DNA of 64,000 nucleotides from Methanobacteriota archaeon (GCA_016845365.1 JAERST010000001.1:1-64000), one strand, 5' to 3'. Shown: positions 46,622 through 56,121, numbered from the stretch's first letter. Notes: generated by a model not told the origin, from the letters alone. Numbers and translations are program-made.

Positions 46622-47962
46622 TCAGCCAAGCATTGAATCGCTGACCTGACTCACGGCATGCGGCACATTCGAGGCGATTCCCTCTACCATCATCCAGCCG
46701 TGGCCTTTGACTCCATCACCGACACAGCGAATCCCTTCGATTCCAACGTCCATCGGCAATTCCGCTCCCTGCGGGGCTCGGTTACAAGGCCAATTGCGAT
46801 GGTAAGTGTGAACGCACAATTCCTCTCCATGGTCGGCGAGCCAAGGAATTGCCTCGTAGAGGTCTTCGCGCCCTTTGTCGATCTCCGATTTGACCGCCGC
46901 ATCGGGGACGAATTGGTGAGTGACCATCAGATGCTTGCCCTCGGGCGCGAGGCTCGGGTCGGAGAAGGTAGGAATTACGAAGCCTCCGACCCGCTCAAGA
47001 CTGGGCAACATTGTCACCCCGCTACTTCTCACCGGAATGTCATCATCGAGCGCGAAGCAGAATCCGATGCCGCCAACAGCCTGAGTATCACGAACCTGCT
47101 CGCGCACGCCTTCGGCCACCTCGAAATCGTCTGAAAGCGCCTTCAACAAATTCGGGTGGCCGCCATTATGCACGATAGCATCGGCGCCGACCCAACTCGC
47201 TTCATCACGCCCACGTCGGCGCACACCGACGCAGAAGCGGTGCTCCTTCGTTGATTCCTCGGCCGAACCCGGCAGAATCTCGGTCACCTCATGACTCAAT
47301 TTCACGCGCGCACCATTCTCACGAAGGTCCGCGCGCAACCCATCAATCACACCTTTACAACCACCCTTCGGAACGTGAGGTCTATCCGACCAGAATGAAT
47401 TCTGCAACATACGAACAACCGTAGAAGCAGGCATCTGGTCGAAGCGTAAACTAACCGCGAAATTCGAAAATGCATCCAAGAAATCGATGAAATCGTCACT
47501 GAATCTCCGTTCAAGAAAAGTCCGTCCATCAACAGTCTCATCCCCCCACGGACGCTTAGCACCCTTCGCCAATAAGCTCGGCAGATTCAGCGCATCCTTA
47601 GCCGAAAACCAAGGCAGAATCCCGTAAGCTGATTTTGCAGTCTGATATTTTCCATCGCTCAAGCGACAAGCAAAATGTGAGGTCGGCAAGAAATCAACAC
47701 CATGCCGACCAAGGTCCAACCCCCCCTTCGCCTTCGACCCCAAAATCAGGTCGGCAAACGGCCCCTTCTTGCCATGAGGAATCATGTGAACCGCGCCGGT
47801 GGGAATCTGATATCCATCGTGGTCATGCTGAGTAAATCTCCCACCGGCAAAGGACATCCGCTCGAAGACACTCACCTCAAATCCGCCTGACTGAGCCATC
47901 TTCGCAGCGGATGATAACCCACCGACTCCAGCCCCAATCACGATTGCCTTCGGCTTACCCAT
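46622..47962 (-). CDS. FAD-dependent desaturase/oxidoreductase (CrtI/phytoene desaturase-like)
   Basis: KAIVIGAGVGGLSSAAKMAQSGGFEVSVFERMSFAGGRFT; start trimmed. Confidence 0.85.
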   Translation of the reverse strand: MGKPKAIVIGAGVGGLSSAAKMAQSGGFEVSVFERMSFAGGRFTQHDHDGYQIPTGAVHMIPHGKKGPFADLILGSKAKGGLDLGRHGVDFLPTSHFACRLSDGKYQTAKSAYGILPWFSAKDALNLPSLLAKGAKRPWGDETVDGRTFLERRFSDDFIDFLDAFSNFAVSLRFDQMPASTVVRMLQNSFWSDRPHVPKGGCKGVIDGLRADLRENGARVKLSHEVTEILPGSAEESTKEHRFCVGVRRRGRDEASWVGADAIVHNGGHPNLLKALSDDFEVAEGVREQVRDTQAVGGIGFCFALDDDIPVRSSGVTMLPSLERVGGFVIPTFSDPSLAPEGKHLMVTHQFVPDAAVKSEIDKGREDLYEAIPWLADHGEELCVHTYHRNWPCNRAPQGAELPMDVGIEGIRCVGDGVKGHGWMMVEGIASNVPHAVSQVSDSMLG

Positions 47963-47976
47963 CCCTGCACCACCAC

Positions 47977-48324
47977 TCAGGCATAGACCAGCGCACCAGT
48001 AGGGCACCAGAGGAGGCAACGGAGGCAGTCTGTGCAGTTCTTCTCGATGACTTCACACAATCCTTCGACAACCAAGGCATCGTCCTTGCAAGCCATCAGA
48101 CAGTAAGAGCAACCGACGCAAAGCTCGCTGATTACCTGCAGTTTTTCGCCCTCAACCTTCGGTCTATCGTGGTCGACCCCAGACTCGAGTTGAGGTACGA
48201 CTCCCGGAGTCGCCTTGTCGCGAAAAGCCTCGGCCACGCTGGTCAGTTTTTCATCGGGTATTTGAGCACAATGCTGGGTTTCACGTGCTTTTGCTCGTCC
48301 GCACCTCTGAATAGAGGGGAACAC
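47977..48324 (-). CDS. Ferredoxin, 2x[4Fe-4S]-type
   Basis: CVGCSYCLMACKDDAL and CTDCLRCLLWCPTGAL; adjacent to the desaturase; start uncertain. Confidence 0.85.
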   Translation of the reverse strand: MFPSIQRCGRAKARETQHCAQIPDEKLTSVAEAFRDKATPGVVPQLESGVDHDRPKVEGEKLQVISELCVGCSYCLMACKDDALVVEGLCEVIEKNCTDCLRCLLWCPTGALVYA

Positions 48325-48347
48325 CTCCGTCCTCCCGGGGCAACCAC

Positions 48348-48833
48348 ATGGAGGATTCGTTTACTGGAATAATCGATGTTGGTTCGAAGCCGGTCGTCGC
48401 GCGCGAAGCGGTCGCGACGGGCTTGCTTCGTCTCTCTCCTGAGAGTCTCGATGTCGTCGTCAATGGACGCTCGCCGAAAGGTGATGTCCGTGAGGCTTCT
48501 ACTGTCGCGGCGATTCAAGCGGTGAAAGAGACGCCGCGAATGCTTCCGCATTGCCATCCGATTCCCATCGAGGGATGCACCGTTGATTGGGCCGTCGAAG
48601 ATGGGGATGAGGGGGGCGACGCTGGTTCGACTGGCGGTGTTCTGCGTTGTACGGTTAGCGTTCGGACGCACTGGACTACAGGTGTTGAGATGGAGGCTCT
48701 TTGTGGCGTGAACGCTGGACTGCTCTGCGCTTGGGATATGCTGAAATCGGTTGAGAAGGATTCTGAGGGGCAATATCCGGACGCGCGAATCGATGGGGTT
48801 CGAGTGCTTCGTAAGAGCAAGGGCGATGCTTGA
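48348..48833 (+). CDS. moaC: Cyclic pyranopterin monophosphate synthase (MoaC)
   Basis: KGDVREASTVAAIQAVKETPRMLPHCHPIPI, TGVEMEALCGVNAGLL. Confidence 0.94.
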   Translation: MEDSFTGIIDVGSKPVVAREAVATGLLRLSPESLDVVVNGRSPKGDVREASTVAAIQAVKETPRMLPHCHPIPIEGCTVDWAVEDGDEGGDAGSTGGVLRCTVSVRTHWTTGVEMEALCGVNAGLLCAWDMLKSVEKDSEGQYPDARIDGVRVLRKSKGDA

Positions 48834-48852
48834 TTTATGTTGCTTGAAATTT

Positions 48853-48945
48853 ACCACAGAGGCACAGAGACACAGAGATTCTCCAGTTAACTTGACTCCA
48901 TGATATTCTCTGTGTAACTCTGGGTTCTCCGCGACTCTGTGGTTA
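48853..48945. repeat. CACAGAG-type inverted repeat element
   Basis: ACCACAGAGGCACAGAGACACAGAGA (48853-48878) faces TCTCTGTGTAACTCTGGGTTCTCCGCGACTCTGTGGTTA (48907-48945); partial copy at 51143-51159. Confidence 0.85.
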
Positions 48946-49037
48946 GTCACAGAGTCCAATCAAAACCTACTCTCACCCCCCAAGATTGTAATTGATTGAC
49001 CCGTATGATTGAATGCTGAACGCTATTCGCGGCGGTC

Positions 49038-49991
49038 ATGGCAACCATCGATTTGGAGAGTCACTTCCTCGCCGCGACCGAAGCCGCTGCGATTGCAGCA
49101 TCCGCTTGGCGTGGCAAGGGAGATGGGAAAGCGGCTGACGGCGCGGCTGTCGAAGCTATGCGCGCCGTCTTCGATGGAGTGCCTTTCGATGGACGAGTAG
49201 CGATTGGTGAAGGTGAGCGCGACGACGCTCCGATGCTTTGGATTGGAGAGCCTCTAGGCTCGATGCAAGGGGTTGAAGGAGCGCCGTCAATCGACATCGC
49301 GGTCGACCCTCTTGAGTGTACAAATCACGTTGCCAAGGATTTGCCGAACGCGATGGCTGTTCTGGCTGCTGCCCCGCGTGGAACTCTACTCCATGCCCCG
49401 GATTGCTACATGGACAAAATCGCGGGGCCAGCAGAATTGGATGGTATAGTCAGCCTCGACGCTTCAACCTCGTACAATGTCGAGGCTGCTGCCTCGGCTC
49501 TTGGAAAGAAGGAGTCAGAATTGAACATCGTCGTCATGAATAGACCGAGGCATGAGAAGTTGATTTCTGAACTCCGCGCGCACGATGTAAATGTGGTGCT
49601 GATCGGCGATGGAGATGTTTCGGCCGCGCTCAACGCGGCCGACCCATCCTCAGAAATCGACATGCTGATGGGAATCGGCGCAGCGCCTGAAGGAGTCATC
49701 ACCGCCACAGCGCTTCGCGGCCTCGGAGCTCCATTTGAGGGGCGATTGGTGTTCAAGAATGAGGGTCATCGCGAGCGCGCGGAGAAGATGATCGATGGAG
49801 ATATCGAGCGTCTTTGGGACCGGGATGAACTCTGCGCAAGCGATGATGCAGTATTCATCGGCACGGGCGTCTGCCCGGGCCGAACCTTCGGTGTCGAACA
49901 ACTCTCAGACGGCAGATATTCGGTCCAGTCCGAAGTCATCGACGTGGCCAGCGGAGCGCACAGATTCGTTGACAATATCCGCTCCGCCTGA
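49038..49991 (+). CDS. glpX: Fructose-1,6-bisphosphatase class II (GlpX)
   Basis: VAIGEGERDDAPMLWIGE, DPLECTNHVAKDLPNAMAVLA, LMGIGAAPEGVITATALR. Confidence 0.96.
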   Translation: MATIDLESHFLAATEAAAIAASAWRGKGDGKAADGAAVEAMRAVFDGVPFDGRVAIGEGERDDAPMLWIGEPLGSMQGVEGAPSIDIAVDPLECTNHVAKDLPNAMAVLAAAPRGTLLHAPDCYMDKIAGPAELDGIVSLDASTSYNVEAAASALGKKESELNIVVMNRPRHEKLISELRAHDVNVVLIGDGDVSAALNAADPSSEIDMLMGIGAAPEGVITATALRGLGAPFEGRLVFKNEGHRERAEKMIDGDIERLWDRDELCASDDAVFIGTGVCPGRTFGVEQLSDGRYSVQSEVIDVASGAHRFVDNIRSA

Positions 49992-50060
49992 CATCGAAAT
50001 CACAATTCGTCGGCAAAGCCTTCATTTTCCGAACCCCGCACGTCGGCGCGGGGTTCTAAG

Positions 50061-51071
50061 ATGGACACTGAACTACTCGAGCAAACTGCGCGTGAATTGG
50101 TATCTCCTGGGCGAGGAATTCTCGCCGCCGACGAAAGTAATGGAACGATGTCGAATAGGCTGCAAGCCGTCGGCGTCGAGCCATCTCCGGAGACTCGACG
50201 AGCCTATCGCTCCAACATCTTCGCAACCTCTGGCTACGAGTCGGCGATTAGCGGGGTCATCCTCTTCGATGAGACAATCCGTCAGAAAATGGACGATGGA
50301 ACAACGATTCCTGAGTACCTCGCCAGTCGAGGCGTCCACCCCGGAATCAAGGTCGATACCGGAGCCAAGGAACTCGCGGGCCACGCTGGCGAGAAGATCA
50401 CCGAGGGTTTGGATGGACTACGCGAGCGCTGTGGGGAATACTTCGCAATGGGCGCTCGCTTCGCAAAGTGGCGAGCAGTCATCCGAATCGGAGATGGGAT
50501 GCCGAGCGAGGCGAATATCTCAACCAATGCACACGCACTCGCTCGATACGCAGCGATTTGCCAAGAACAAGGCCTGGTTCCAATCATCGAGCCTGAAGTT
50601 TTGATGGACGGCGACCACGATGCTCAGACCTGTTACGATGTCACCGCACGAATTCTCGATGCAACCTTCGCTGCTTGCGAAGTTCAAGGCGTTCACATTC
50701 CCGGAGCCTTGCTCAAGCCGAATATGATCCTCCCTGGAAAGGGCTGCTCCGACCAAGGTAGCAGAGAACAAGCAGCTCAGATGACAGTGGATTGCCTGAC
50801 CAACCACGTCCCACACAACTTACCAGGGATCGTTTTCCTCTCCGGTGGTCAATCGGATGAGGATGCGACGGCCCATCTCAATTTGATGAACGGCATGGAC
50901 GTCGACCACCCTTGGCAACTCTCCTATTCCTACGGCCGAGCCTTGCTCGCGCACGCACTACAGACTTGGGCCAGCGGTTCAAACGAGGAAAGCCAAGGCG
51001 CATTCGCTCACCGAGCGGCTATGAATAGCCTCGCTCGAACAGGCGATTGGTCGGTTGAACTCGAAGCATGA
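50061..51071 (+). CDS. Class I fructose-bisphosphate aldolase
   Basis: GRGILAADESNGTMSNRL, FAKWRAVIRIG, LVPIIEPEVLMDGDHD, LLKPNMILPG, FLSGGQSDEDAT. Confidence 0.97.
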   Translation: MDTELLEQTARELVSPGRGILAADESNGTMSNRLQAVGVEPSPETRRAYRSNIFATSGYESAISGVILFDETIRQKMDDGTTIPEYLASRGVHPGIKVDTGAKELAGHAGEKITEGLDGLRERCGEYFAMGARFAKWRAVIRIGDGMPSEANISTNAHALARYAAICQEQGLVPIIEPEVLMDGDHDAQTCYDVTARILDATFAACEVQGVHIPGALLKPNMILPGKGCSDQGSREQAAQMTVDCLTNHVPHNLPGIVFLSGGQSDEDATAHLNLMNGMDVDHPWQLSYSYGRALLAHALQTWASGSNEESQGAFAHRAAMNSLARTGDWSVELEA

Positions 51072-51219
51072 TTTGGCGCCCGAGCAGCCGTTGGCAACCG
51101 AGCAGCCAGCTGGGTTAAGGAGTCGCACAAACTCAGTGCCCACTGTGCCTCTGTGGTTAGGTGCCTCAGGGAGGTTATCCACTGCTGAGGTTCATCGAAC
51201 CAGAGAGTCGACGCCGAAC

Positions 51220-51474
51220 TCACTGCTCGCCGTCGAGGACGCCCGGCCGTAGAGTCCAGACACAGATTTCGTAGCGGCCGGAGAGAGCGCCGCCACGCTT
51301 GGTCGTAGCGACCTTGAGTATGTCCTTGTCCTTGGAGAGCACATTGCCGAGTTGTTGTGGGGTTGTGCCGTGGCGCATTGTGGAGTTGACGTGTTCGAGG
51401 ATCTCGGTGGTGTTAGCCTCTCCTCGCTCGTTCAGGAATTTCTTGATTTTCTGTCGTAGTCTTGTTGTGCGCAT
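51220..51474 (-). CDS. Small winged-helix-like DNA-binding protein
   Basis: LRQKIKKFLNERGEANTTEILEHVNSTMRHGTTPQQLGNVLSKDKDILKV. Confidence 0.65.
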   Translation of the reverse strand: MRTTRLRQKIKKFLNERGEANTTEILEHVNSTMRHGTTPQQLGNVLSKDKDILKVATTKRGGALSGRYEICVWTLRPGVLDGEQ

Positions 51475-51476
51475 AT

Positions 51477-51752
51477 TCAGCTCTCCTTTCTTTCGGACTG
51501 ATTCCTCTCGTGATGCTTGACCCAATCGCTCGATGCCCACTCAGAGACCGGGGAATCCGAGCGCCTCATCCCGCTCTTGCGAACGGTTCCGATGCGCATA
51601 ATCTGCTCATCGGATTCCAAGATGTTCGTGATGTCCGCCGGGCGGTTTTGTGGGTCGATCCGGCGTGATAGCCAGGTCGAGATCTCGATTGTGTTTCGCG
51701 GCCGCTCGGATAGGTAGTTTCGAATCAGTTCACGCAGGTTCTGCGAGTCCAT
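51477..51752 (-). CDS. Small winged-helix-like DNA-binding protein (paralogue)
   Basis: LRELIRNYLSERPRNTIEISTWLSRRIDPQNRPADITNILESDEQIMRIG; start uncertain (51752 or 51770). Confidence 0.65.
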   Translation of the reverse strand: MDSQNLRELIRNYLSERPRNTIEISTWLSRRIDPQNRPADITNILESDEQIMRIGTVRKSGMRRSDSPVSEWASSDWVKHHERNQSERKES

Positions 51753-52011
51753 TTCCGTCTCATCCTCCATCTCGACTAGGCCGCTTACCGAGTCCGTTAC
51801 CGACAGGACGGCAGGCGTTGATATAACAGTTCTGCAACTCAATGCCTCTCTTAGTTACAAATAGTTGCACTTTTTGCTATAGATTCCATGAATAAAGTCG
51901 GTGCAGAAATGAAACTGTTATGTTTTCCATAGGAAATCTGTAAGGAAATGTAATGAAAACGATTAATTTAATTAGGACTATCTAACTAATTGAATCGGGA
52001 GGGGGTGCTTA

Positions 52012-54663
52012 GTGTCGGAAGACCCGCAGTTCGGCGCTTATTCGTCTGAATTTGGCGAACTGCGGCGAATTCGCAGCGGACATCGTCGTCGCCTTCTCGA
52101 TCGGCTCACAGACGGAGGCGCGACGGTGAGCGCGCTCGCCCGCGATTCAGGATTACGAATTCCGCACGCGTCAGCAGAGCTGCGACGGATGAGAAACGAT
52201 GGACTGGTCGCCAGTGACCAAGCCGCTGGAGCCCGCGGAGCGCGCCTTCATTTGACCCGCTCTGGATGGGAGGCGATTCGTTCCGACGAGTTGGCGAGGG
52301 CGATGGAGGCAGTACCTCTGCCCTCGCCCTCGCAAAATTGCTGCTTACTCGCCCGCGACGGAGCCAACCTTCTGATCGGACTTCTGGCTCCAATTGACAG
52401 CCCACTCGTCCTGATTCCCGACCGCCCGATTCATCCCTCCTCAGCCGAGGGCGGTTCCACCGGAAGAGAAGGGGTCTCATGGACGTGGGCTGTTCTGAGG
52501 GAGCGCTCGCCTCGTTGGTTCGATTTGCGCTCCCTCGAGATGCTCCCCGAACCTCCTTCAAGCCACGACCCGGAGAGCATCTCCTCATATGTTGGTGAGA
52601 ATCACACAATCGGCATCGTCAGAGCACGATTAGTCGATGCCGATAGACCGGTGGCTCTAGCTCCAGGAATCTGGTTTGAAGCGCCGAGCCACCGACCGGA
52701 CCCACCGCTCCCAGAAGCCAGCCACCACCGAGGCGGCTGGGTCCTCGGCAATTGCCACGATCAATCTCCAGACATCAGACCGAAGGAACCGGTATCGGCG
52801 ATTATGGAGGAGAGATTGCCTCGCTCGATGCTGCTTCGAACTGCACGAGCCAACGCACTGGTCATCGCAGACCTCGGAGGTCTGGATGCAGTAGGTCACG
52901 ATTATCCAATTTCTTGCCTCGACGCCTGGATTAAGAGAGCCCACCCTCGACTCATTCCATCCGAACGCAGGCGTCGCCTCAACAGTCTCAGAGAACGGCT
53001 GACAGCCACGCGTAGAGTGAGGACCGAGGAATCGACGTGGAGGCGTTTTCGAAAGGATTGGGGGGAGGCGAGTTTCTCGACCGAAGAGAAGACGATTCGC
53101 TTGCTCGATACCCGCGGACTCGGGCCCACTGCTGTGACTTCGCTAATCGAATGGGCGACATCTGATGAGGAGCGCCCACCCTTGGTTTTGGAGGTTGGTG
53201 AGACACTCCCTGACGACGTGTTGACAACGGTGATTTCACACCCCTCACTTCGCCTAACCCTCGCTTCTTCGGCCCGTTCTGCCCTCTCGATATTCGATGA
53301 GCTGACCGTTGACCCCTTGCGGCCTTTACCGTGGCTGCGTTTGCGGACTCGAGGCGGGCGGGATATGCCCGTTCGCCTCGTCGACCCTGTGCCGATGAGC
53401 CCTGAGATGGATGAGGACGGCTCGGCGGCGCCTTCGCCTTGGGCAGTCTTGGGGATTGCTGGGGATGGTGAAGACGACTCTGATGGGGGTAGCCTCGCCT
53501 CTGATGGAGTGGTTGCCGATGCCTCTTCGATGATCGGTTCGGCGCTTGCTCAATTTCCTGAGGGAAATGAAGACTGGTCGAATATGATGGAAGCGAGTTA
53601 CCCACTTGCTGCATGGATTGCTTCGCCCGCGCGTACGCGTTGGCATCGTTGGCAGCGTTTGCGCGGGCGGCTTGACTCGGAATGGATTGCCTTGCTTGAC
53701 TTGCAATACTTGCCTTTGGAGAGGTTGGCTGAGGTGGCTGATGAGGCTCCTCCGCGGGTGCTCGAGATTTTTGCTGAGAAATTTCAGGGGATGCTTCGGG
53801 CCGAGCCTGAGATTGCATTGCGGGCTCGGCCTGCAATCGACCCTTCACAGGCTGGTCGAGGGGCTTCATGGGTGGCCGCGCAATTGCTGAGCAATGCGGC
53901 TTGGTTGCCCGATGATATGCAAACCGACCTAGTTCGTTGGGCATTGGAGGCTTGGTTGGTTCATCCGCCTGCTGATTCGTTGGAAGCGTTGCAGGCGGTG
54001 GATTGGATTTTCAGGAGCGATGGGGCGAGCCTTGCTGAATATGGGCCGGTTCTGCAAGGCGTTTTACGCCGCTCGAGCCAATTTTCGCTCGACCATGATT
54101 TGCGAGTTTGGTCTCTGTTGGTCGAGCGCATTCGAGATGGAAAGCAATTGGAAATCGAGGGGGTGGAAGCGATTGTTGAGAATCTCCCACTCGATTGGTG
54201 GGCTTTACTCGCGCCCGAACTTCTGATGAATTTGCTCGCCGAAGAGGGCTCTGTCGAGTGGTTGTTTGAGAATCCGATTCCTTGGTCCGCGGCCGTTCTG
54301 CGGCCGCGGGGAGAGGCGAGCAGTGCTCCGGGATTACGCGATAGAGTACACCCGGGCTGCTCGCCTGAGATTCGAAATGCCCTCGCGCGACGCTTGCGCG
54401 CGCGTCACGAGAGAGGGACGCTGCCCGAGCAGGCAGCTCCCTTGCTCGATTTATTGGACGCATTAGACCGAGCCACCATCGGTGGCTCGCCGTCGACCGG
54501 CAGAACCCATCCATTGGTGGGATGGTTGGCCCAGCCGGTCGAGAGATGGCCGCCCGTAAGCGCCGAGATGGCGATGGAGGGCGACCCACACGTCGCACAG
54601 AGGCTAATTCTACGCTATTCCGGCTGGCATGAAGGCCTCGCGCGCGACCATAGATCATTTTGA
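52012..54663 (+). CDS. Large protein of unknown function with N-terminal winged HTH
   Basis: GTG start; HRRRLLDRLTDGGATVSALARDSGLRIPHASAELRRMRNDGLVAS; long intact 883-aa ORF. Confidence 0.85.
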   Translation: MSEDPQFGAYSSEFGELRRIRSGHRRRLLDRLTDGGATVSALARDSGLRIPHASAELRRMRNDGLVASDQAAGARGARLHLTRSGWEAIRSDELARAMEAVPLPSPSQNCCLLARDGANLLIGLLAPIDSPLVLIPDRPIHPSSAEGGSTGREGVSWTWAVLRERSPRWFDLRSLEMLPEPPSSHDPESISSYVGENHTIGIVRARLVDADRPVALAPGIWFEAPSHRPDPPLPEASHHRGGWVLGNCHDQSPDIRPKEPVSAIMEERLPRSMLLRTARANALVIADLGGLDAVGHDYPISCLDAWIKRAHPRLIPSERRRRLNSLRERLTATRRVRTEESTWRRFRKDWGEASFSTEEKTIRLLDTRGLGPTAVTSLIEWATSDEERPPLVLEVGETLPDDVLTTVISHPSLRLTLASSARSALSIFDELTVDPLRPLPWLRLRTRGGRDMPVRLVDPVPMSPEMDEDGSAAPSPWAVLGIAGDGEDDSDGGSLASDGVVADASSMIGSALAQFPEGNEDWSNMMEASYPLAAWIASPARTRWHRWQRLRGRLDSEWIALLDLQYLPLERLAEVADEAPPRVLEIFAEKFQGMLRAEPEIALRARPAIDPSQAGRGASWVAAQLLSNAAWLPDDMQTDLVRWALEAWLVHPPADSLEALQAVDWIFRSDGASLAEYGPVLQGVLRRSSQFSLDHDLRVWSLLVERIRDGKQLEIEGVEAIVENLPLDWWALLAPELLMNLLAEEGSVEWLFENPIPWSAAVLRPRGEASSAPGLRDRVHPGCSPEIRNALARRLRARHERGTLPEQAAPLLDLLDALDRATIGGSPSTGRTHPLVGWLAQPVERWPPVSAEMAMEGDPHVAQRLILRYSGWHEGLARDHRSF

Positions 54664-54751
54664 CCCAGACTCAAAACACGCACCGAAAACGCCGAATTTT
54701 CCACTTTCACTTTGCGTTTCGACCTCCCTCCCCCTCTCCGAGGGGTTCAAA

Positions 54752-55080
54752 GAGGGACCTTCCGACGAAGATTCGCCCGACCGGCAACACCGTGTCGACG
54801 AAAGCCCCACGCCGGAGTTAGTAGGATGAACCACGGTACCACGGAACGGGATTTGCCGTATGTCGAAGACCGGAGTGAGCCACTGCTGAGCTATGATCTC
54901 CGGAGCAACACATACGGTCGGATTGTGATGGGTCCCCGGACGACCGCAAACGGAAGAGAGCGGAATGACTTACGGGACAACCCCACAGTCCAACAGACGT
55001 CCCGGGGTGGGTCAGGTGCCCGAGCATTGCGATGAAGGTCACCGTTACGCCCCGGGGCACACTCCTTTTCCAAAGTCCTC
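54752..55080 (+). ncRNA. rnpB: Structured RNA, candidate RNase P RNA
   Basis: No credible ORF; terminal pairing GAGGGACCUU (54752-54761) with AAAGUCCUC (55072-55080); hairpin CGACCGG-CAACA-CCGUGUCG before ACGAAAGCCCC; GCCCC (54804-54808) with GGGGC (55054-55058); GGAGCAAC and GAUGAAGG resemble CR-III/CR-IV; CCGUAUGU (54856-54863)/ACAUACGG (54910-54917). Confidence 0.5.
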
Positions 55081-55101
55081 AAGACTTCACACTCTGGCTG
55101 G

Positions 55102-56121
55102 TTGACGATGCACTCACTGGGCTTGGTTGGCGGAACTTTCGACCGCTTCCATGCTGGGCATCGCGCGCTGATTGATGCAGGATTAGCTGAATGCGCGCGG
55201 TTGGAAGTGTGGATTACGAGCGATCAGGTTGCGAATTCGAAGGATTCGCGAATCGAATCTTGGGCTAATCGCTCGGCAAATCTTCTCGCCGCGATGGGCG
55301 AGAAGGCTGACTTGGTCAGCGTCCATGTGCTGGAGGATGAAGATGGTCCAGCTCCGTGGCATCAGACGGCTGAGGCGATTTTGTGTACGCCGGAGACGCT
55401 TGCTGGATGTCGCCGAATCAATTCTTCGCGCGCGGAGAATGGATTGCCTGCGCTCGAGGTGATTGTAGTCGAGCATGTGCCGGCGCACGATGGTGCGCCG
55501 ATTTCGAGTTCGCGCGTGCGTGCGGGCGAAATCGATTCTGATGGTGGGGCCTACTTGCCCGATTATGCTGGGCAGGCCTCGCTTGTGATGACGCGCGAGG
55601 TCGAGTCGAATTTGAAGGACCCATTTGGGCAACTTTTCGAGGGTCCTGAGGATGACCCGAGCGTTGCGATGCGGGCTGTGTTGGAGGAGATTTTCGGAAG
55701 CGACGGCCCGGTTATTGCGGTGGGCGATGTCACTGTCAAGGCTCTACAGGATTTGGGAAGTCCAGCCGACATCGCCCTCATCGATGGTCGAACGAAACGA
55801 GAAGAATGGGAGTTGGCTTCGACCATCGACCACTCATTATACGACGATTCGCGCAACTGCGAGAACCCCCCTGGTCAACTCAGTGCGGGCTTATTCCTCG
55901 CCTGCGAAGCGGCTATTCGCGCTTGGACTGAAGATGGTCGTTCCTCTCTCATCGATGTCGATGGCGAGGAAGACCTCGCCCCTCTTCTCCTGCACCCGCT
56001 AGCCCCTTTGGGCGCAGTAGTCCTCTACGGCCAACCAGGAAAGGGAGTGGTTCTGCGCTGGACTGGTGCGGATTCGAAGTCCCGCTGCCGCGACTTGCTT
56101 GCCGCTATGGACCGGGCTTGA
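55102..56121 (+). CDS. Fused phosphopantetheine adenylyltransferase - GTP-dependent dephospho-CoA kinase (DUF359)
   Basis: N-term LGLVGGTFDRFHAGHRALID, ISSSRVRAGEID; C-term VIAVGDVTVKALQDLGSPADIALIDGRTKREEW. Confidence 0.9.
   Translation: MTMHSLGLVGGTFDRFHAGHRALIDAGLAECARLEVWITSDQVANSKDSRIESWANRSANLLAAMGEKADLVSVHVLEDEDGPAPWHQTAEAILCTPETLAGCRRINSSRAENGLPALEVIVVEHVPAHDGAPISSSRVRAGEIDSDGGAYLPDYAGQASLVMTREVESNLKDPFGQLFEGPEDDPSVAMRAVLEEIFGSDGPVIAVGDVTVKALQDLGSPADIALIDGRTKREEWELASTIDHSLYDDSRNCENPPGQLSAGLFLACEAAIRAWTEDGRSSLIDVDGEEDLAPLLLHPLAPLGAVVLYGQPGKGVVLRWTGADSKSRCRDLLAAMDRA

Noticed and set aside
48243-48959. 238-aa minus ORF containing LCLCASVVNFK
   Set aside because: Spurious translation of the CACAGAG repeat and antisense of moaC.
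52988-53944. 318-aa minus ORF
   Set aside because: Antisense to the 883-aa wHTH protein; Arg/Pro/Ser/Gln-rich composition typical of shadow ORFs in GC-rich DNA.
54752-55080. SRP 7S RNA as identity of the structured RNA
   Set aside because: I could not find the conserved helix 8 signature GGUCAGGnCCGGAAGGnAGCAGCC.
54712-55082. ORFs over the candidate ncRNA on both strands
   Set aside because: Atypical composition, no recognisable motif, and they overlap strong RNA secondary structure.
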